NCBI RefSeq assembly: GCF_028200735.1
Contig: NZ_JAQKPV010000004.1
Location: 124,001-188,000 of the forward strand
Length of the DNA stretch: 64,000 bases
Direction of reading: 5' to 3'
From: Streptomyces sp. ACA25
GTDB lineage: Bacteria; Actinomycetota; Actinomycetes; Streptomycetales; Streptomycetaceae
The notes below the pieces were generated by a model. That model ran no database searches and was not told where the DNA came from. It was given only the letters and a program-made list of their open reading frames with translations. Below, piece after piece: positions 47,598-57,104 of this stretch; the stretch's first letter is position 1, and the number at the start of each line of letters is the position of its first letter. A program made the position numbers and the translations under genes.

Positions 47598-47981
47598 CTG
47601 CGTTCGGTGACGTGTCGAAGGCGTTTCCGGTGTGTTGCTCCCGGTTGGCCACCCCTGCACCCGGCGGTTGCCGGTGACGCTCCGTGGTGCCGCCGGAGAG
47701 TGGAAAGATCCCTACGCCTCCGTTACTTACTCGCTGGTAATGAACCTCTTGTGCGGTGCGGTGAGATGCACCACGATCGGCCAAGCCGACACGGCCATGC
47801 GTCGGCCACGGATCAGGGGGTTCCCACCGACGGGTGGGACCTGCTCCGTTGCGGCCGCGTGGTCAGTGGCAGTCCCCGGGGGTGGCCCGGGGGCATCGCG
47901 CCTCTCCTCTCCAGGTCCCCAAAGATCCATGGATCCCCCTGGCGGCAGGACCGGAGAGGTTGTCCGAGAAGGAGGAAAGTC
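47598..47981. other. Long leader region before the DUF6230 operon
   Basis: 384 bp with no supportable gene. It contains a TTAC-N6-GTAA site (47727-47740), an A/T-richer zone up to about 47770 that probably holds the promoter, and a roughly 200 nt GC-rich leader. A GATCCATGGATC palindrome (47924-47935) and the GGAGGA Shine-Dalgarno sequence lie before ATG 47982. Confidence 0.5.
47727..47740. promoter_or_regulatory. TTAC-N6-GTAA element upstream of the DUF6230 operon
   Basis: TTACTCGCTGGTAA has the same half-sites and spacing as the TetR operator at 46389-46404, suggesting the same or a related regulator. Confidence 0.5.
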
Positions 47982-48599
47982 ATGGAGTCACAGGCTCGTG
48001 GCGGTACCCGATGGAAGCGGTTCGGCGTGGTCATGGTGCCGAGTGTGGCCGCGTCCGCCGCGATAGGTGTCGCTCTCGCCCAGGGAGCTCTGGCGGCCTC
48101 GTTCGCCGTCTCCGGCCAGCAGTTCAAGGTCACCACCGAGCGGCTGGAGGGCACCGGCTTCGTCCAGTACGGCGCTCTCGACGTCAAGCACGACGACGAG
48201 CTGGTGCCCGTCGCGGTGTCGGCGTTCAACTCCGCCACGATCAACAAGCTGTGCCAGTCGGTTGTCGTGCCGACCCCGATCGGCGACGTCACGGTCAAGC
48301 TGGGTGCCGGCGACAACCCGGCCAAGCCGGTCAAGGCCAAGAACCTCTTCATCGACATCACCGACCTCAACGCCGACGCGACGTTCACCAACATCGACAT
48401 CGGTGTCAGCGTCGACCACAGCTCCAAGGGCCCGACGCCGAAGTCCGGCGAGCACCGGGTGCCGGGCTCGTTCGCCCAGCAGGCCGACAAGGCGGTGCTC
48501 ACCGGCGTCAAGCAGACCGCGTGGGCGACCTCGGCCGGGACCTTCGAGCTGAACGGGCTCAAGATGAAGGTGCACAAGGGCAAGAACGAGTGCTACTGA
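47982..48599 (+). CDS. DUF6230 family secreted/membrane-anchored protein
   Basis: A 205-residue protein starting at ATG 47982 after GGAGGA. A cationic N-terminus and one hydrophobic segment (about residues 14-38, ending QGALAAS) form a signal peptide or anchor. The rest is a beta-rich, cysteine-poor domain (ASFAVSGQQFKVTTERLEGTGFVQYGALDVKHD) ending ...KGKNECY, with Cys near residue 88 and Cys204 possibly forming a disulfide. Homologues in Streptomyces were once mislabelled as cholesterol esterase; no esterase motif is visible. It is the first gene of a three-gene operon. Confidence 0.85.
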   Translation: MESQARGGTRWKRFGVVMVPSVAASAAIGVALAQGALAASFAVSGQQFKVTTERLEGTGFVQYGALDVKHDDELVPVAVSAFNSATINKLCQSVVVPTPIGDVTVKLGAGDNPAKPVKAKNLFIDITDLNADATFTNIDIGVSVDHSSKGPTPKSGEHRVPGSFAQQADKAVLTGVKQTAWATSAGTFELNGLKMKVHKGKNECY

Positions 48600-48612
48600 C
48601 GGTGTGAGCCGT

Positions 48613-48648
48613 CGCCCGGGGAGGGGCGCGTGACCCCCGCCCCGGGCG
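48613..48648 (+). terminator. Intercistronic stem-loop between the DUF6230 and DUF6114 genes
   Basis: Arms CGCCCGGGG (48613-48621) and CCCCGGGCG (48640-48648) with an inner GGGG/CCCC pairing. It may lower read-through or stabilise the upstream message so the first protein is made in excess. Confidence 0.55.
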
Positions 48649-48702
48649 GTCCGGCCGTTCGAGTGTCCCGCTGTTGTCCGGCGTCACCAGGGAGTCCGCG
48701 CC

Positions 48703-49293
48703 ATGAGCACCACCACATCCACTGAGCAACCGAGTACGCCGTCGCGCTTCTCCCGGGGGCGCGTGGCCTTCCGCCGCTGGAGGTGGCAGCGGCCGTTCTG
48801 GGCCGGGGTGCTCACCATCCTGGCCGGCCTGCCGATCGCCTACTTCCCTTACGCGAATCTGACGCTCGGTGAGCTGACCATCCGGATGGCGACGACCGCG
48901 GGTGCCGGCTCGGCGGTCATCGGAGCCCTGCTGGTCACGCTCGGCCTCACGATGTGGTTCCAGCCGCACGCCCGGATCTTCGCGGGAGTGGCGGGGATCA
49001 TGCTGTCGCTGGTCTCCCTCGTGGTGTCCAACTTCGGTGGGTTTCTGATCGGCTTCCTCTTCGGGCTCGTCGGGGGAGGCATGAGTGTCGCCTGGGTGCA
49101 GGACGTCCGGGAGCCGCAGGGCGGTGAGAAGACCGGGCAGGGGTCGGCGGGTGCCGGGGACGAGGACCCGCGGACCGCGGAGCTGCCCGAGGGGCGCGTC
49201 CCGGCGCAGCGTGCGGCGGGCACCGGCAGCGCGCTCGCCGGCTTCGCGGGCGTCACCACAGAGCAGGAGAAGGAGACGCACCGTGCCGAGTGA
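48703..49293 (+). CDS. DUF6114 family membrane protein
   Basis: A 196-residue protein with a basic N-terminal tail (RFSRGRVAFRRWRWQRPFW), four hydrophobic segments (about 33-52, 62-85, 90-110 and 112-130) and a cytoplasmic, disordered, Gly/Glu-rich C-terminus. It matches DUF6114, which is conserved next to DUF6230 in streptomycetes. The function is unknown; the arrangement suggests a membrane partner of the exported DUF6230 protein. Its 3' end overlaps the next gene by 11 bp. Confidence 0.85.
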   Translation: MSTTTSTEQPSTPSRFSRGRVAFRRWRWQRPFWAGVLTILAGLPIAYFPYANLTLGELTIRMATTAGAGSAVIGALLVTLGLTMWFQPHARIFAGVAGIMLSLVSLVVSNFGGFLIGFLFGLVGGGMSVAWVQDVREPQGGEKTGQGSAGAGDEDPRTAELPEGRVPAQRAAGTGSALAGFAGVTTEQEKETHRAE

Positions 49294-50665
49294 GGAGATA
49301 CCCGAGCAGGCGCCCGATCGGCGCAGAACGTTGCTGAAGCGCATGCACCTGCCGGTCGGCAAAGCCATGGCCTTCGCCGCGATGCCCTCGGCGGTGATGC
49401 TGGGCATGGGGCTCACCTCCCCGCTGGCCCAGGCCGAGCAGGGGCCCGAGAACCCCTTCCGCAGCGGGCCGTGCGTCGAGATGCCGGATGTCGAGGAGGA
49501 GGCCGGGGCGGAGGAATCCGCGGCGGCCGGTGCGGAGGACACCGGGCCGGAAGGTGCCGGGCCGGACAGCCCGGAAGCGGAACGGGCCGGGCCCGGCGGG
49601 GAAGCGGACACCGGCGGGGCGCAGGAGCGCACGGGAGAGGCCGGTGCGGAGGACACCGGGCCGCCGGAGGACCCGGAACCGGCGTCGCCGCCGGCGCCCG
49701 AGCCCTCTGACCCGGCCGACGGGGAGGCGCCCCCCGAGGAGGCGGAGGAGCCGGCCGGTGAGGAGCAGACGCGTGAGCGGCACCCGCTGGACCCGCTGGG
49801 GGTCGGGGACGCGCTGCGTGATCTGGGCGACGGGGTCCGGGGCATCTTCACCGGTGGCCGGGACTCCGGTGAGGCGGAGGCCGGCGCCGAGGAGGCGCCC
49901 CAGCAGTCCGACGAGGAGCCGGACGAGGAGTCCGGGGAATCCCGTGAGGCCGAAGGGTCCGACGGGGCAGGAGACGCCGGCGAGGGCTCGGCACCGGTGG
50001 AGGACCCGGCCGGAGCCGGGGCGGGGGCCCCCGAGACGGAACGGCCGGCGGCCGGGACCCCGGCGGAGGACGGTGCGGCGGACGGCTCCGCGGCGCCCGG
50101 GGAGAGCGACGGGGACGCCGCCGGCACCGGGGACCCGGCACCCGCGGAGGACGACCCCTTCGCGCCGGATGAGGACGGCAAGGTCCCGTTCCCCTGCCCG
50201 GAGACCCAGCGCGTCGACGGGGAGGGGGAGCAGACCCCGGTCACCCTCGCGGACGATCCCTGGGTCCTGGAGGCCACCTACCTCACGCTGCGGGGCCTGA
50301 AGTACCACGGCGTCGTGAACGTCACCACGGCCAACGGCTCCACCAAGCAGGCGCTGAAGTTCACGGCCGACAAGCTGGACATCGGCGACCTGCACCAGAT
50401 GGTCGACACCCCGGAAGGGCTGCGGTACCACGTGCAGGCCGAGGCGGGGTCCAACTCGCCCTTCCGCAACGGACAGGTGACGATGTACACGGAGCGGCTT
50501 GAGGGCAAGCTGTTCGGGCTGATCCCGATCGTCTTCGACCCGGAGCACCAGCCCCCGCTGGACATCCCCATCGCCCACTTCACCGACGTGCACGTCACCC
50601 AGGCCGGTCAGTTCGGGGGCGAGCTCACCATTCCGGGCATGCGGCAGTACACGACCCGGCACTGA
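49283..50665 (+). CDS. Secreted acidic repeat protein with a C-terminal beta-rich domain
   Basis: A 460-residue protein starting at GTG 49283, with AGGAG at 49271-49275. Signal peptide: basic LLKRMHLPVGKAMAF, a hydrophobic stretch and SPLAQA near residue 52. Residues about 65-300 are a highly acidic Glu/Gly/Ala/Pro low-complexity region, interrupted by the LDPLGVGDALRDLGDGVRGIF segment. The C-terminal 150 residues form an ordered domain (WVLEATYLTLRGLKYHGVVNV...YTERLEGKLFGLIPIVF). It shares TERLEG and similar beta-strand patterns with the DUF6230 protein two genes upstream, so the two may be distant relatives. No function is known. Confidence 0.78.
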   Translation: MPSEEIPEQAPDRRRTLLKRMHLPVGKAMAFAAMPSAVMLGMGLTSPLAQAEQGPENPFRSGPCVEMPDVEEEAGAEESAAAGAEDTGPEGAGPDSPEAERAGPGGEADTGGAQERTGEAGAEDTGPPEDPEPASPPAPEPSDPADGEAPPEEAEEPAGEEQTRERHPLDPLGVGDALRDLGDGVRGIFTGGRDSGEAEAGAEEAPQQSDEEPDEESGESREAEGSDGAGDAGEGSAPVEDPAGAGAGAPETERPAAGTPAEDGAADGSAAPGESDGDAAGTGDPAPAEDDPFAPDEDGKVPFPCPETQRVDGEGEQTPVTLADDPWVLEATYLTLRGLKYHGVVNVTTANGSTKQALKFTADKLDIGDLHQMVDTPEGLRYHVQAEAGSNSPFRNGQVTMYTERLEGKLFGLIPIVFDPEHQPPLDIPIAHFTDVHVTQAGQFGGELTIPGMRQYTTRH

Positions 50666-50693
50666 CCGCGGGCCCCGGACGGAGGCCGGAGGG

Positions 50694-52118
<1,425 letters not shown>

Positions 52119-52253
52119 GGAAGCGATCCTATCGGTTTGTTCAGTGGCGGAAGAAATTCGGGAGCGCGGCCGGACGGTACGTCACCGCAGCCGTCGCTGT
52201 CCGCACGCGGCCCGGTACGGCGCGCACGGATCCGCGAGGATCTGCGGGGTCCG

Positions 52254-53465
52254 TCACCCGCCGGCCTCACGGGTCACCAGCTCGTAGGTCTGCGTGGCGA
52301 TCTCCAGCTCTTCGTCGGTGGGCACCACGGCCACCGCGACCCGAGCGTACTCCGGGGAAATCAGCCGGGGCCCCTCCGTCCGCGCGAAGTTCAGCTCCGC
52401 CCGCACGGCCGGCCCCAGCTCCTCCAGCCCGCTGATCGCCGCCGCCCGGACCGGGGCCGCGTTCTCCCCGACCCCTGCGGTGAAGACGACCGCGTCCACC
52501 CGGCCCAGCACCGCGTAGTAGGCGCCGATGTACTTCTTCAGCCGGTGCACATAAACGTCGAACGCCAGCCGGGCCGCCTCGTCCCCCTCGTCCGTCCGGC
52601 GGCAGATCTCCCGCATGTCGTTGTCCCCGCACAGGCCCGTCAGCCCCGAGCGGTGATTCAGCAGGTGGTCGATCCCGTCCACCGACATGCCGGCCACCCG
52701 CGCCAGATGGATGATCACCCCCGGGTCGAGGTCCCCCGGGCGGGTGCCCATCACCAGGCCCTCCAGCGGCGTCAGCCCCATCGAGGTGTCCACGCACCGC
52801 CCGCCCGCCACCGCCGAGGCCGAGGCGCCGTTGCCCAGGTGCAGCACGATGATGTTCAGCTCGGACAGCTCCCTGCCCAGCAGCTCCGCGGTCTTCCGGC
52901 AGACGTACGCGTGCGAGGTGCCGTGGAAGCCGTAGCGGCGGATCCGGTGCTCGTCGGCGGTCGCGACGTCGAGTGCGTAGCGGGCCGCGTGCTCCGGCAT
53001 CGTGCGGTGGAACGCGGTGTCGAACACCGCCACCTGCGGCAGGGCCGGGTTGAGGGCCCGTGCGGTCCGGATGCCGGCGAGGTTGCCCGGATTGTGCAGC
53101 GGGGCAAGAGGGATCAGCCTTTCGATCTCCGCCTCCACCTCCTCGTCCACGGCCACCGGCGCGCTGAACGCCTCGCCGCCGTGCACCACCCGGTGGCCGA
53201 TCGCGAGCAGCTCGGGGGAGTCCAGCCCCATGCCGTCCGCGGCCAGCTCCCCGGCGACCGACTCCAGCGCCGCCTCGTGGTCGGCCATCCGGCGGACCCG
53301 CTCCCGCCGCTCGCCGTCCGCCCCGGTGTGCAGATGGCGTGAGGCCGGCTCACCGATCCGCTCGACGATGCCGGCGGCCGGCCGGCGGCCCGTCACCATG
53401 TCCAGCAGCTGGTACTTCACCGAGGAGGAGCCGGAGTTGAGGACGAGGACCCGGGTGGCGGTCAC
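52254..53465 (-). CDS. ackA: Acetate kinase
   Basis: A 403-residue ASKHA-fold kinase converting acetyl phosphate and ADP to acetate and ATP. Motifs: VLVLNSGSSSVKYQL at the N-terminus, RRYGFHGTSHAYV, LHLGNGASASAVAGGRCVDTSMG and VFTAGVGENA. GTG 53465 overlaps the pta stop (GTGA), so translation is coupled. It acts with Pta in acetate overflow and substrate-level ATP synthesis. Confidence 0.97.
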   Translation of the reverse strand: MTATRVLVLNSGSSSVKYQLLDMVTGRRPAAGIVERIGEPASRHLHTGADGERRERVRRMADHEAALESVAGELAADGMGLDSPELLAIGHRVVHGGEAFSAPVAVDEEVEAEIERLIPLAPLHNPGNLAGIRTARALNPALPQVAVFDTAFHRTMPEHAARYALDVATADEHRIRRYGFHGTSHAYVCRKTAELLGRELSELNIIVLHLGNGASASAVAGGRCVDTSMGLTPLEGLVMGTRPGDLDPGVIIHLARVAGMSVDGIDHLLNHRSGLTGLCGDNDMREICRRTDEGDEAARLAFDVYVHRLKKYIGAYYAVLGRVDAVVFTAGVGENAAPVRAAAISGLEELGPAVRAELNFARTEGPRLISPEYARVAVAVVPTDEELEIATQTYELVTREAGG

Positions 53466-55663
53466 TGGCTCGCTGCCTTCCGTGCTTGGGCCTGGACGGC
53501 GGTGATGGCGACGGTGTTGACGATGTCCTGCACCATCGCACCGCGGGAGAGGTCGTTGACCGGCTTGCGCAGCCCTTGCAGCACCGGGCCGACAGCCACC
53601 GCCCCGGCGGAACGCTGGACCGCCTTGTACGTGTTGTTGCCGGTGTTCAGGTCGGGGAATATCAGCACCGTCGCCTGCCCGGCGACCTCCGAGCCGGGCA
53701 GCTTCGCCGCGGCCACCGACGGCTCCACCGCCGCGTCGTACTGGATCGGGCCGTCCACCTTCAGGTCCGGACGCCGCTCCCGCACCAGTGCGGTGGCCGC
53801 CCGCACCTTGTCCACGTCCGCGCCGGTCCCGGAGGTGCCGGTGGAGTACGAGAGCATCGCGACCCGCGGCTCGACCCCGAACCAGGCTGCCGTCGCCGCC
53901 GACTCGACGGCGATGTCCGCCAGCTGTTCGGCGTTCGGTACCGGATTGACCGCGCAGTCTCCGTAGACGAGCACCTTGTCGGACAGGCACATGAAGAACA
54001 CCGAGGAGACGATCCCGGCGTCCGGCCGGGTCCGGATGATCTCGAAGGCCGGCCGGATCGTCGCCGCCGTGGAGTGCGCCGCACCGGAGACCATGCCGTC
54101 CACCAGCCCCTCCTCGACCATCAGGGTGCCGAAGTACGACACGTCGGCCACCACGTCGTGGGCCAGCTCCTGCGTGACACCCCGGTGCGCGCGCAACTGC
54201 GCGTACCGCTCGGCGAACCGCTCCCGCAGCGGCGAGGTCTGCGGGTTCACCACCCGGGCGCTGGGGCCTTTCCCTTCGGGCACCTCGTCCGGGCCGAGCA
54301 GCCGCAGGTCCACGCCCAGGTCGGCCGCCCGCCGGCGCACCGCGGTGTCGTCCCCGAGCAGGGTCAGATCGCAGATGTTGCGGCGCAGCAGCACCTCCGC
54401 CGCGCGCAGCACCCGCTCCTCGGTGCCCTCCGGAAGCACCACGTGCCGGCGGTCGGTACGGGCCCGCTGCACCAGCTCGTGCTCGAACATCATCGGCGTC
54501 ATCCGGTCACTGCGCACCACCGACAGCCGTTCGGTGAGCGCCCCGGTGTCCACCCGGGTCTCGAAGAGGCCCAGGGCGATCTCCGCCTTGCGGGGGGTGG
54601 CGGCCGTCAGCTTGCCCTCGAGACCCGTCAGCCGCGCCGCGGTGGCGAAGGAGTTCGCGGGCACCGACAGCACCGGGGTGCCCGGGGCCAGCCGGTCGGC
54701 CAGCGACATGATCTCAGGACCCGGGTGCTGACCCAGCGTCAGCAGCACCCCCGCGATCGGCGGCGACCCCGCGGAGTGCGCGGCCAGCGCCCCGATCACC
54801 AGGTCGGCCCGGTCCCCGGGGGCCACCACCAGGCAGCCCTCGGTCAGCGCGTTCAGGAAAGTCGGCAGCATCGCACCGCCGAACACGAAATCCCGCACAT
54901 CCCGGGCCAGCCCGGTCTCGTCCCCCAGCAGCACCTTCGCGTCCAGCGCGGCGACCGTCTGGGCCACGGTCGGGGCGGACAGCGCGGGTTCCTCCGGCAG
55001 CACGTACACCGGCTCCGGCAGGTGGCGCCCCAGCTCCCGGGCGGCCTTCCTGGCCTCCCGGTCCTGTACCCGGTTGGCGATCGTGGCGATCACCTCGCAG
55101 CCGCGTGAGGTGAAGGCCCGCCGGGCGATCCGCACCTCGGCCACCACCGACTCGGCACTGCGGTCCAGCCCGCCGATGACCGGCAGCACCGCCGCACCCA
55201 TCTCGTTGGCCAGCCGGGCGTTGAGCGCCAGCTCGTCCGGCAGCCCGGTGTCCCCGTAGTCGGTGCCCAGCACCAGGACCGCCTGATAGTCCTTGGCCAC
55301 CTCGTGGAACCGGTCCACCAGCAGCGTCACCAGCTCGTCGGTGCCCTGCTCGGCCTGCAGCGCGGAGGCTGCGGCATACGTCATGCCCGTCGCCGAGGCC
55401 CGCGACTGCGACAGCCGGTAGCGGCCCCGCAGCAGCTCCACCACCGTGTCGGAGCCGTCGTGCGCCAGCGGCCGGAACACCCCCACCCGGTCGACCAGGC
55501 GGGTCAGTACCTCCATGACCCCCAACTCGATCACCTGCCGGCCGTCCCCCCGGCCGACCCCGGCCACGTAGACGCTGGGCGGCCCATGGCCCGCCCGCCC
55601 GGTGTCCGCCGCCCGCTCCCCGGCCCCCCGCGCGTCGTGCTCCGCGCCGCTGCCGACGCCCAT
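53462..55663 (-). CDS. pta: Phosphate acetyltransferase
   Basis: A 733-residue three-domain Pta as called here, from ATG 55663. The conserved sequence begins near residue 30 (SVYVAGVGRGDGRQVIELGVMEVL), a P-loop-like N-terminal domain whose Walker A is degenerate. The DRTGG domain follows, then the catalytic PTA_PTB domain with VVLPEGTEERVLRAAEVLL, SGAAHSTAATIRPAF and ILIFPDLNTGNNTYKAVQRSAGA. The first 29 residues are unconserved, so a start nearer 55576-55567 is possible. It interconverts acetyl-CoA and acetyl phosphate, and overlaps ackA. It is divergent from pfkA. Confidence 0.94.
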   Translation of the reverse strand: MGVGSGAEHDARGAGERAADTGRAGHGPPSVYVAGVGRGDGRQVIELGVMEVLTRLVDRVGVFRPLAHDGSDTVVELLRGRYRLSQSRASATGMTYAAASALQAEQGTDELVTLLVDRFHEVAKDYQAVLVLGTDYGDTGLPDELALNARLANEMGAAVLPVIGGLDRSAESVVAEVRIARRAFTSRGCEVIATIANRVQDREARKAARELGRHLPEPVYVLPEEPALSAPTVAQTVAALDAKVLLGDETGLARDVRDFVFGGAMLPTFLNALTEGCLVVAPGDRADLVIGALAAHSAGSPPIAGVLLTLGQHPGPEIMSLADRLAPGTPVLSVPANSFATAARLTGLEGKLTAATPRKAEIALGLFETRVDTGALTERLSVVRSDRMTPMMFEHELVQRARTDRRHVVLPEGTEERVLRAAEVLLRRNICDLTLLGDDTAVRRRAADLGVDLRLLGPDEVPEGKGPSARVVNPQTSPLRERFAERYAQLRAHRGVTQELAHDVVADVSYFGTLMVEEGLVDGMVSGAAHSTAATIRPAFEIIRTRPDAGIVSSVFFMCLSDKVLVYGDCAVNPVPNAEQLADIAVESAATAAWFGVEPRVAMLSYSTGTSGTGADVDKVRAATALVRERRPDLKVDGPIQYDAAVEPSVAAAKLPGSEVAGQATVLIFPDLNTGNNTYKAVQRSAGAVAVGPVLQGLRKPVNDLSRGAMVQDIVNTVAITAVQAQARKAASQ

Positions 55664-55957
55664 GTCCCGCGGGTGCTGCTCCCCGCGCGTACCCGCGCTG
55701 TCCTCCACGGCGCTCCCGCCGCGCTGTACGGTCCCGTCCTGCAAGGCGTCCTCGGTTCCTGTTCCGCGGCTGCCGCACAGTCGCGGACGCGTCCGTTCCG
55801 TGATCTCGCTACCCTTGACCGTACCTCTGTGACTTGTGGTCGCGCGCTTCGAGTTGCCAGGGCTGCCCGCCGGGGCCGCCGGGCGTGAAACAATCAGGCC
55901 GGCCCCGATGGCGCGGCCGTACGCACCTACGAATGAGCAGGCAGGAGAGAGTCCCCC

Positions 55958-56983
55958 ATGCGTATCGGAGTTCTCACCGCAGGCGGTGACTGCCCCGGCC
56001 TCAACGCCGTCATCCGCTCGATCGTGCATCGCGCCGTGGTGGACCGGGGCGACGATGTGATCGGATTCGAGGACGGCTTCAGAGGGCTCCTCGAGGGCAG
56101 GTACCGCAAGCTCGACATCAACGCCGTCAGTGGCATCCTGGCCCGCGGAGGCACCATCCTGGGGTCCAGCCGCCTGGAGAAGGACCGCCTCCGGGAGGCC
56201 TGCGACAACGCTGAGCAGCTGCGCCGTGAGCTCGGCCTCGACGCGCTGATCCCGATCGGTGGCGAGGGCACCCTGACCGCCGCCCGGATGCTGTCCGACG
56301 CGGGGATCCCCGTCGTCGGAGTGCCGAAGACCATCGACAACGACATTTCCGCGACCGACCGCACCTTCGGGTTCGACACCGCCGTCGGCGTCGCGACGGA
56401 GGCCATCGACCGGCTGAAGACCACCGCCGAGTCCCACCAGCGGGTGATGGTGGTCGAGGTGATGGGCCGCAACGCCGGCTGGATCGCCCTGGAATCGGGG
56501 ATGGCCGGCGGTGCCCACGGCATCTGCCTCCCCGAGCGTGACTTCTCGGTCGACGGCCTGTGCACGATGGTGCGGGAGCGCTTCGCGCGCGGCAAGAAGT
56601 TCGCCGTGATCTGTGTCGCCGAGGGCGCCCACCCCGCCGAGGGCTCCATGCCCTACGAAAAGGGGGAGATCGACCCCTACGGTCACGAGCGGTTCGCCGG
56701 CATCGGCAACCGCCTCTCGGTCGAGCTGGAACGCCGCCTGGGCACCGAGTCCCGGCCCGTCATCCTGGGCCATGTGCAGCGCGGCGGCACGCCCACCGCC
56801 TTCGACCGGGTGCTCGCCACCCGCTTCGGCTGGCACGCGGTGGAGGCCGCCCACCGCGGCGACTTCGGCAACATGACCGCGCTGCGCGGCACGGACATCG
56901 TGATGGTCTCGCTGGCCGACGCGACCTCCGAGCTGAACACCGTCCCGCAGAACCGGATGGACGAGACCGAGGCGGTGTTCTGA
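55958..56983 (+). CDS. pfkA: 6-phosphofructokinase, ATP type
   Basis: A 341-residue group A phosphofructokinase. The start MRIGVLTAGGDCPGLNAVIR, IPIGGEGTL (Gly rather than Asp at the ATP/PPi-discriminating site, so ATP is the likely donor), GVPKTIDNDI and the fructose-6-phosphate loop MGRNAGWIALESG are present. The Lys in PKTIDND resembles the actinobacterial/PPi-type lineage. The ATG follows AGGAGAG. It shares the 294 bp divergent region with pta, so glycolytic flux and acetate formation could be co-regulated. Confidence 0.95.
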   Translation: MRIGVLTAGGDCPGLNAVIRSIVHRAVVDRGDDVIGFEDGFRGLLEGRYRKLDINAVSGILARGGTILGSSRLEKDRLREACDNAEQLRRELGLDALIPIGGEGTLTAARMLSDAGIPVVGVPKTIDNDISATDRTFGFDTAVGVATEAIDRLKTTAESHQRVMVVEVMGRNAGWIALESGMAGGAHGICLPERDFSVDGLCTMVRERFARGKKFAVICVAEGAHPAEGSMPYEKGEIDPYGHERFAGIGNRLSVELERRLGTESRPVILGHVQRGGTPTAFDRVLATRFGWHAVEAAHRGDFGNMTALRGTDIVMVSLADATSELNTVPQNRMDETEAVF

Positions 56984-57016
56984 GGGGCCGGGCAGCTCCA
57001 CGCCGGGCTGACCGCC

Positions 57017-57043
57017 GTCACCCGGGCCGGACCGGCGGGTGAC
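57017..57043 (+). terminator. Terminator after pfkA
   Basis: GTCACCCG (57017-57024) and CGGGTGAC (57036-57043) pair around an 11-base segment that can itself form a short GCCGG/CCGGC stem. Confidence 0.6.
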
Positions 57044-57104
57044 ACCCGTCCGGGCCGTCCGCCCGCCGTCCGCCGCCGCCACCCCGGCGCCGTAGACTTC
57101 CCGC

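Noticed and set aside
47924..47935. GATCCATGGATC palindrome in the DUF6230 leader
   Set aside because: A single 12-bp self-complementary sequence without promoter context; it could be chance or part of leader RNA folding.
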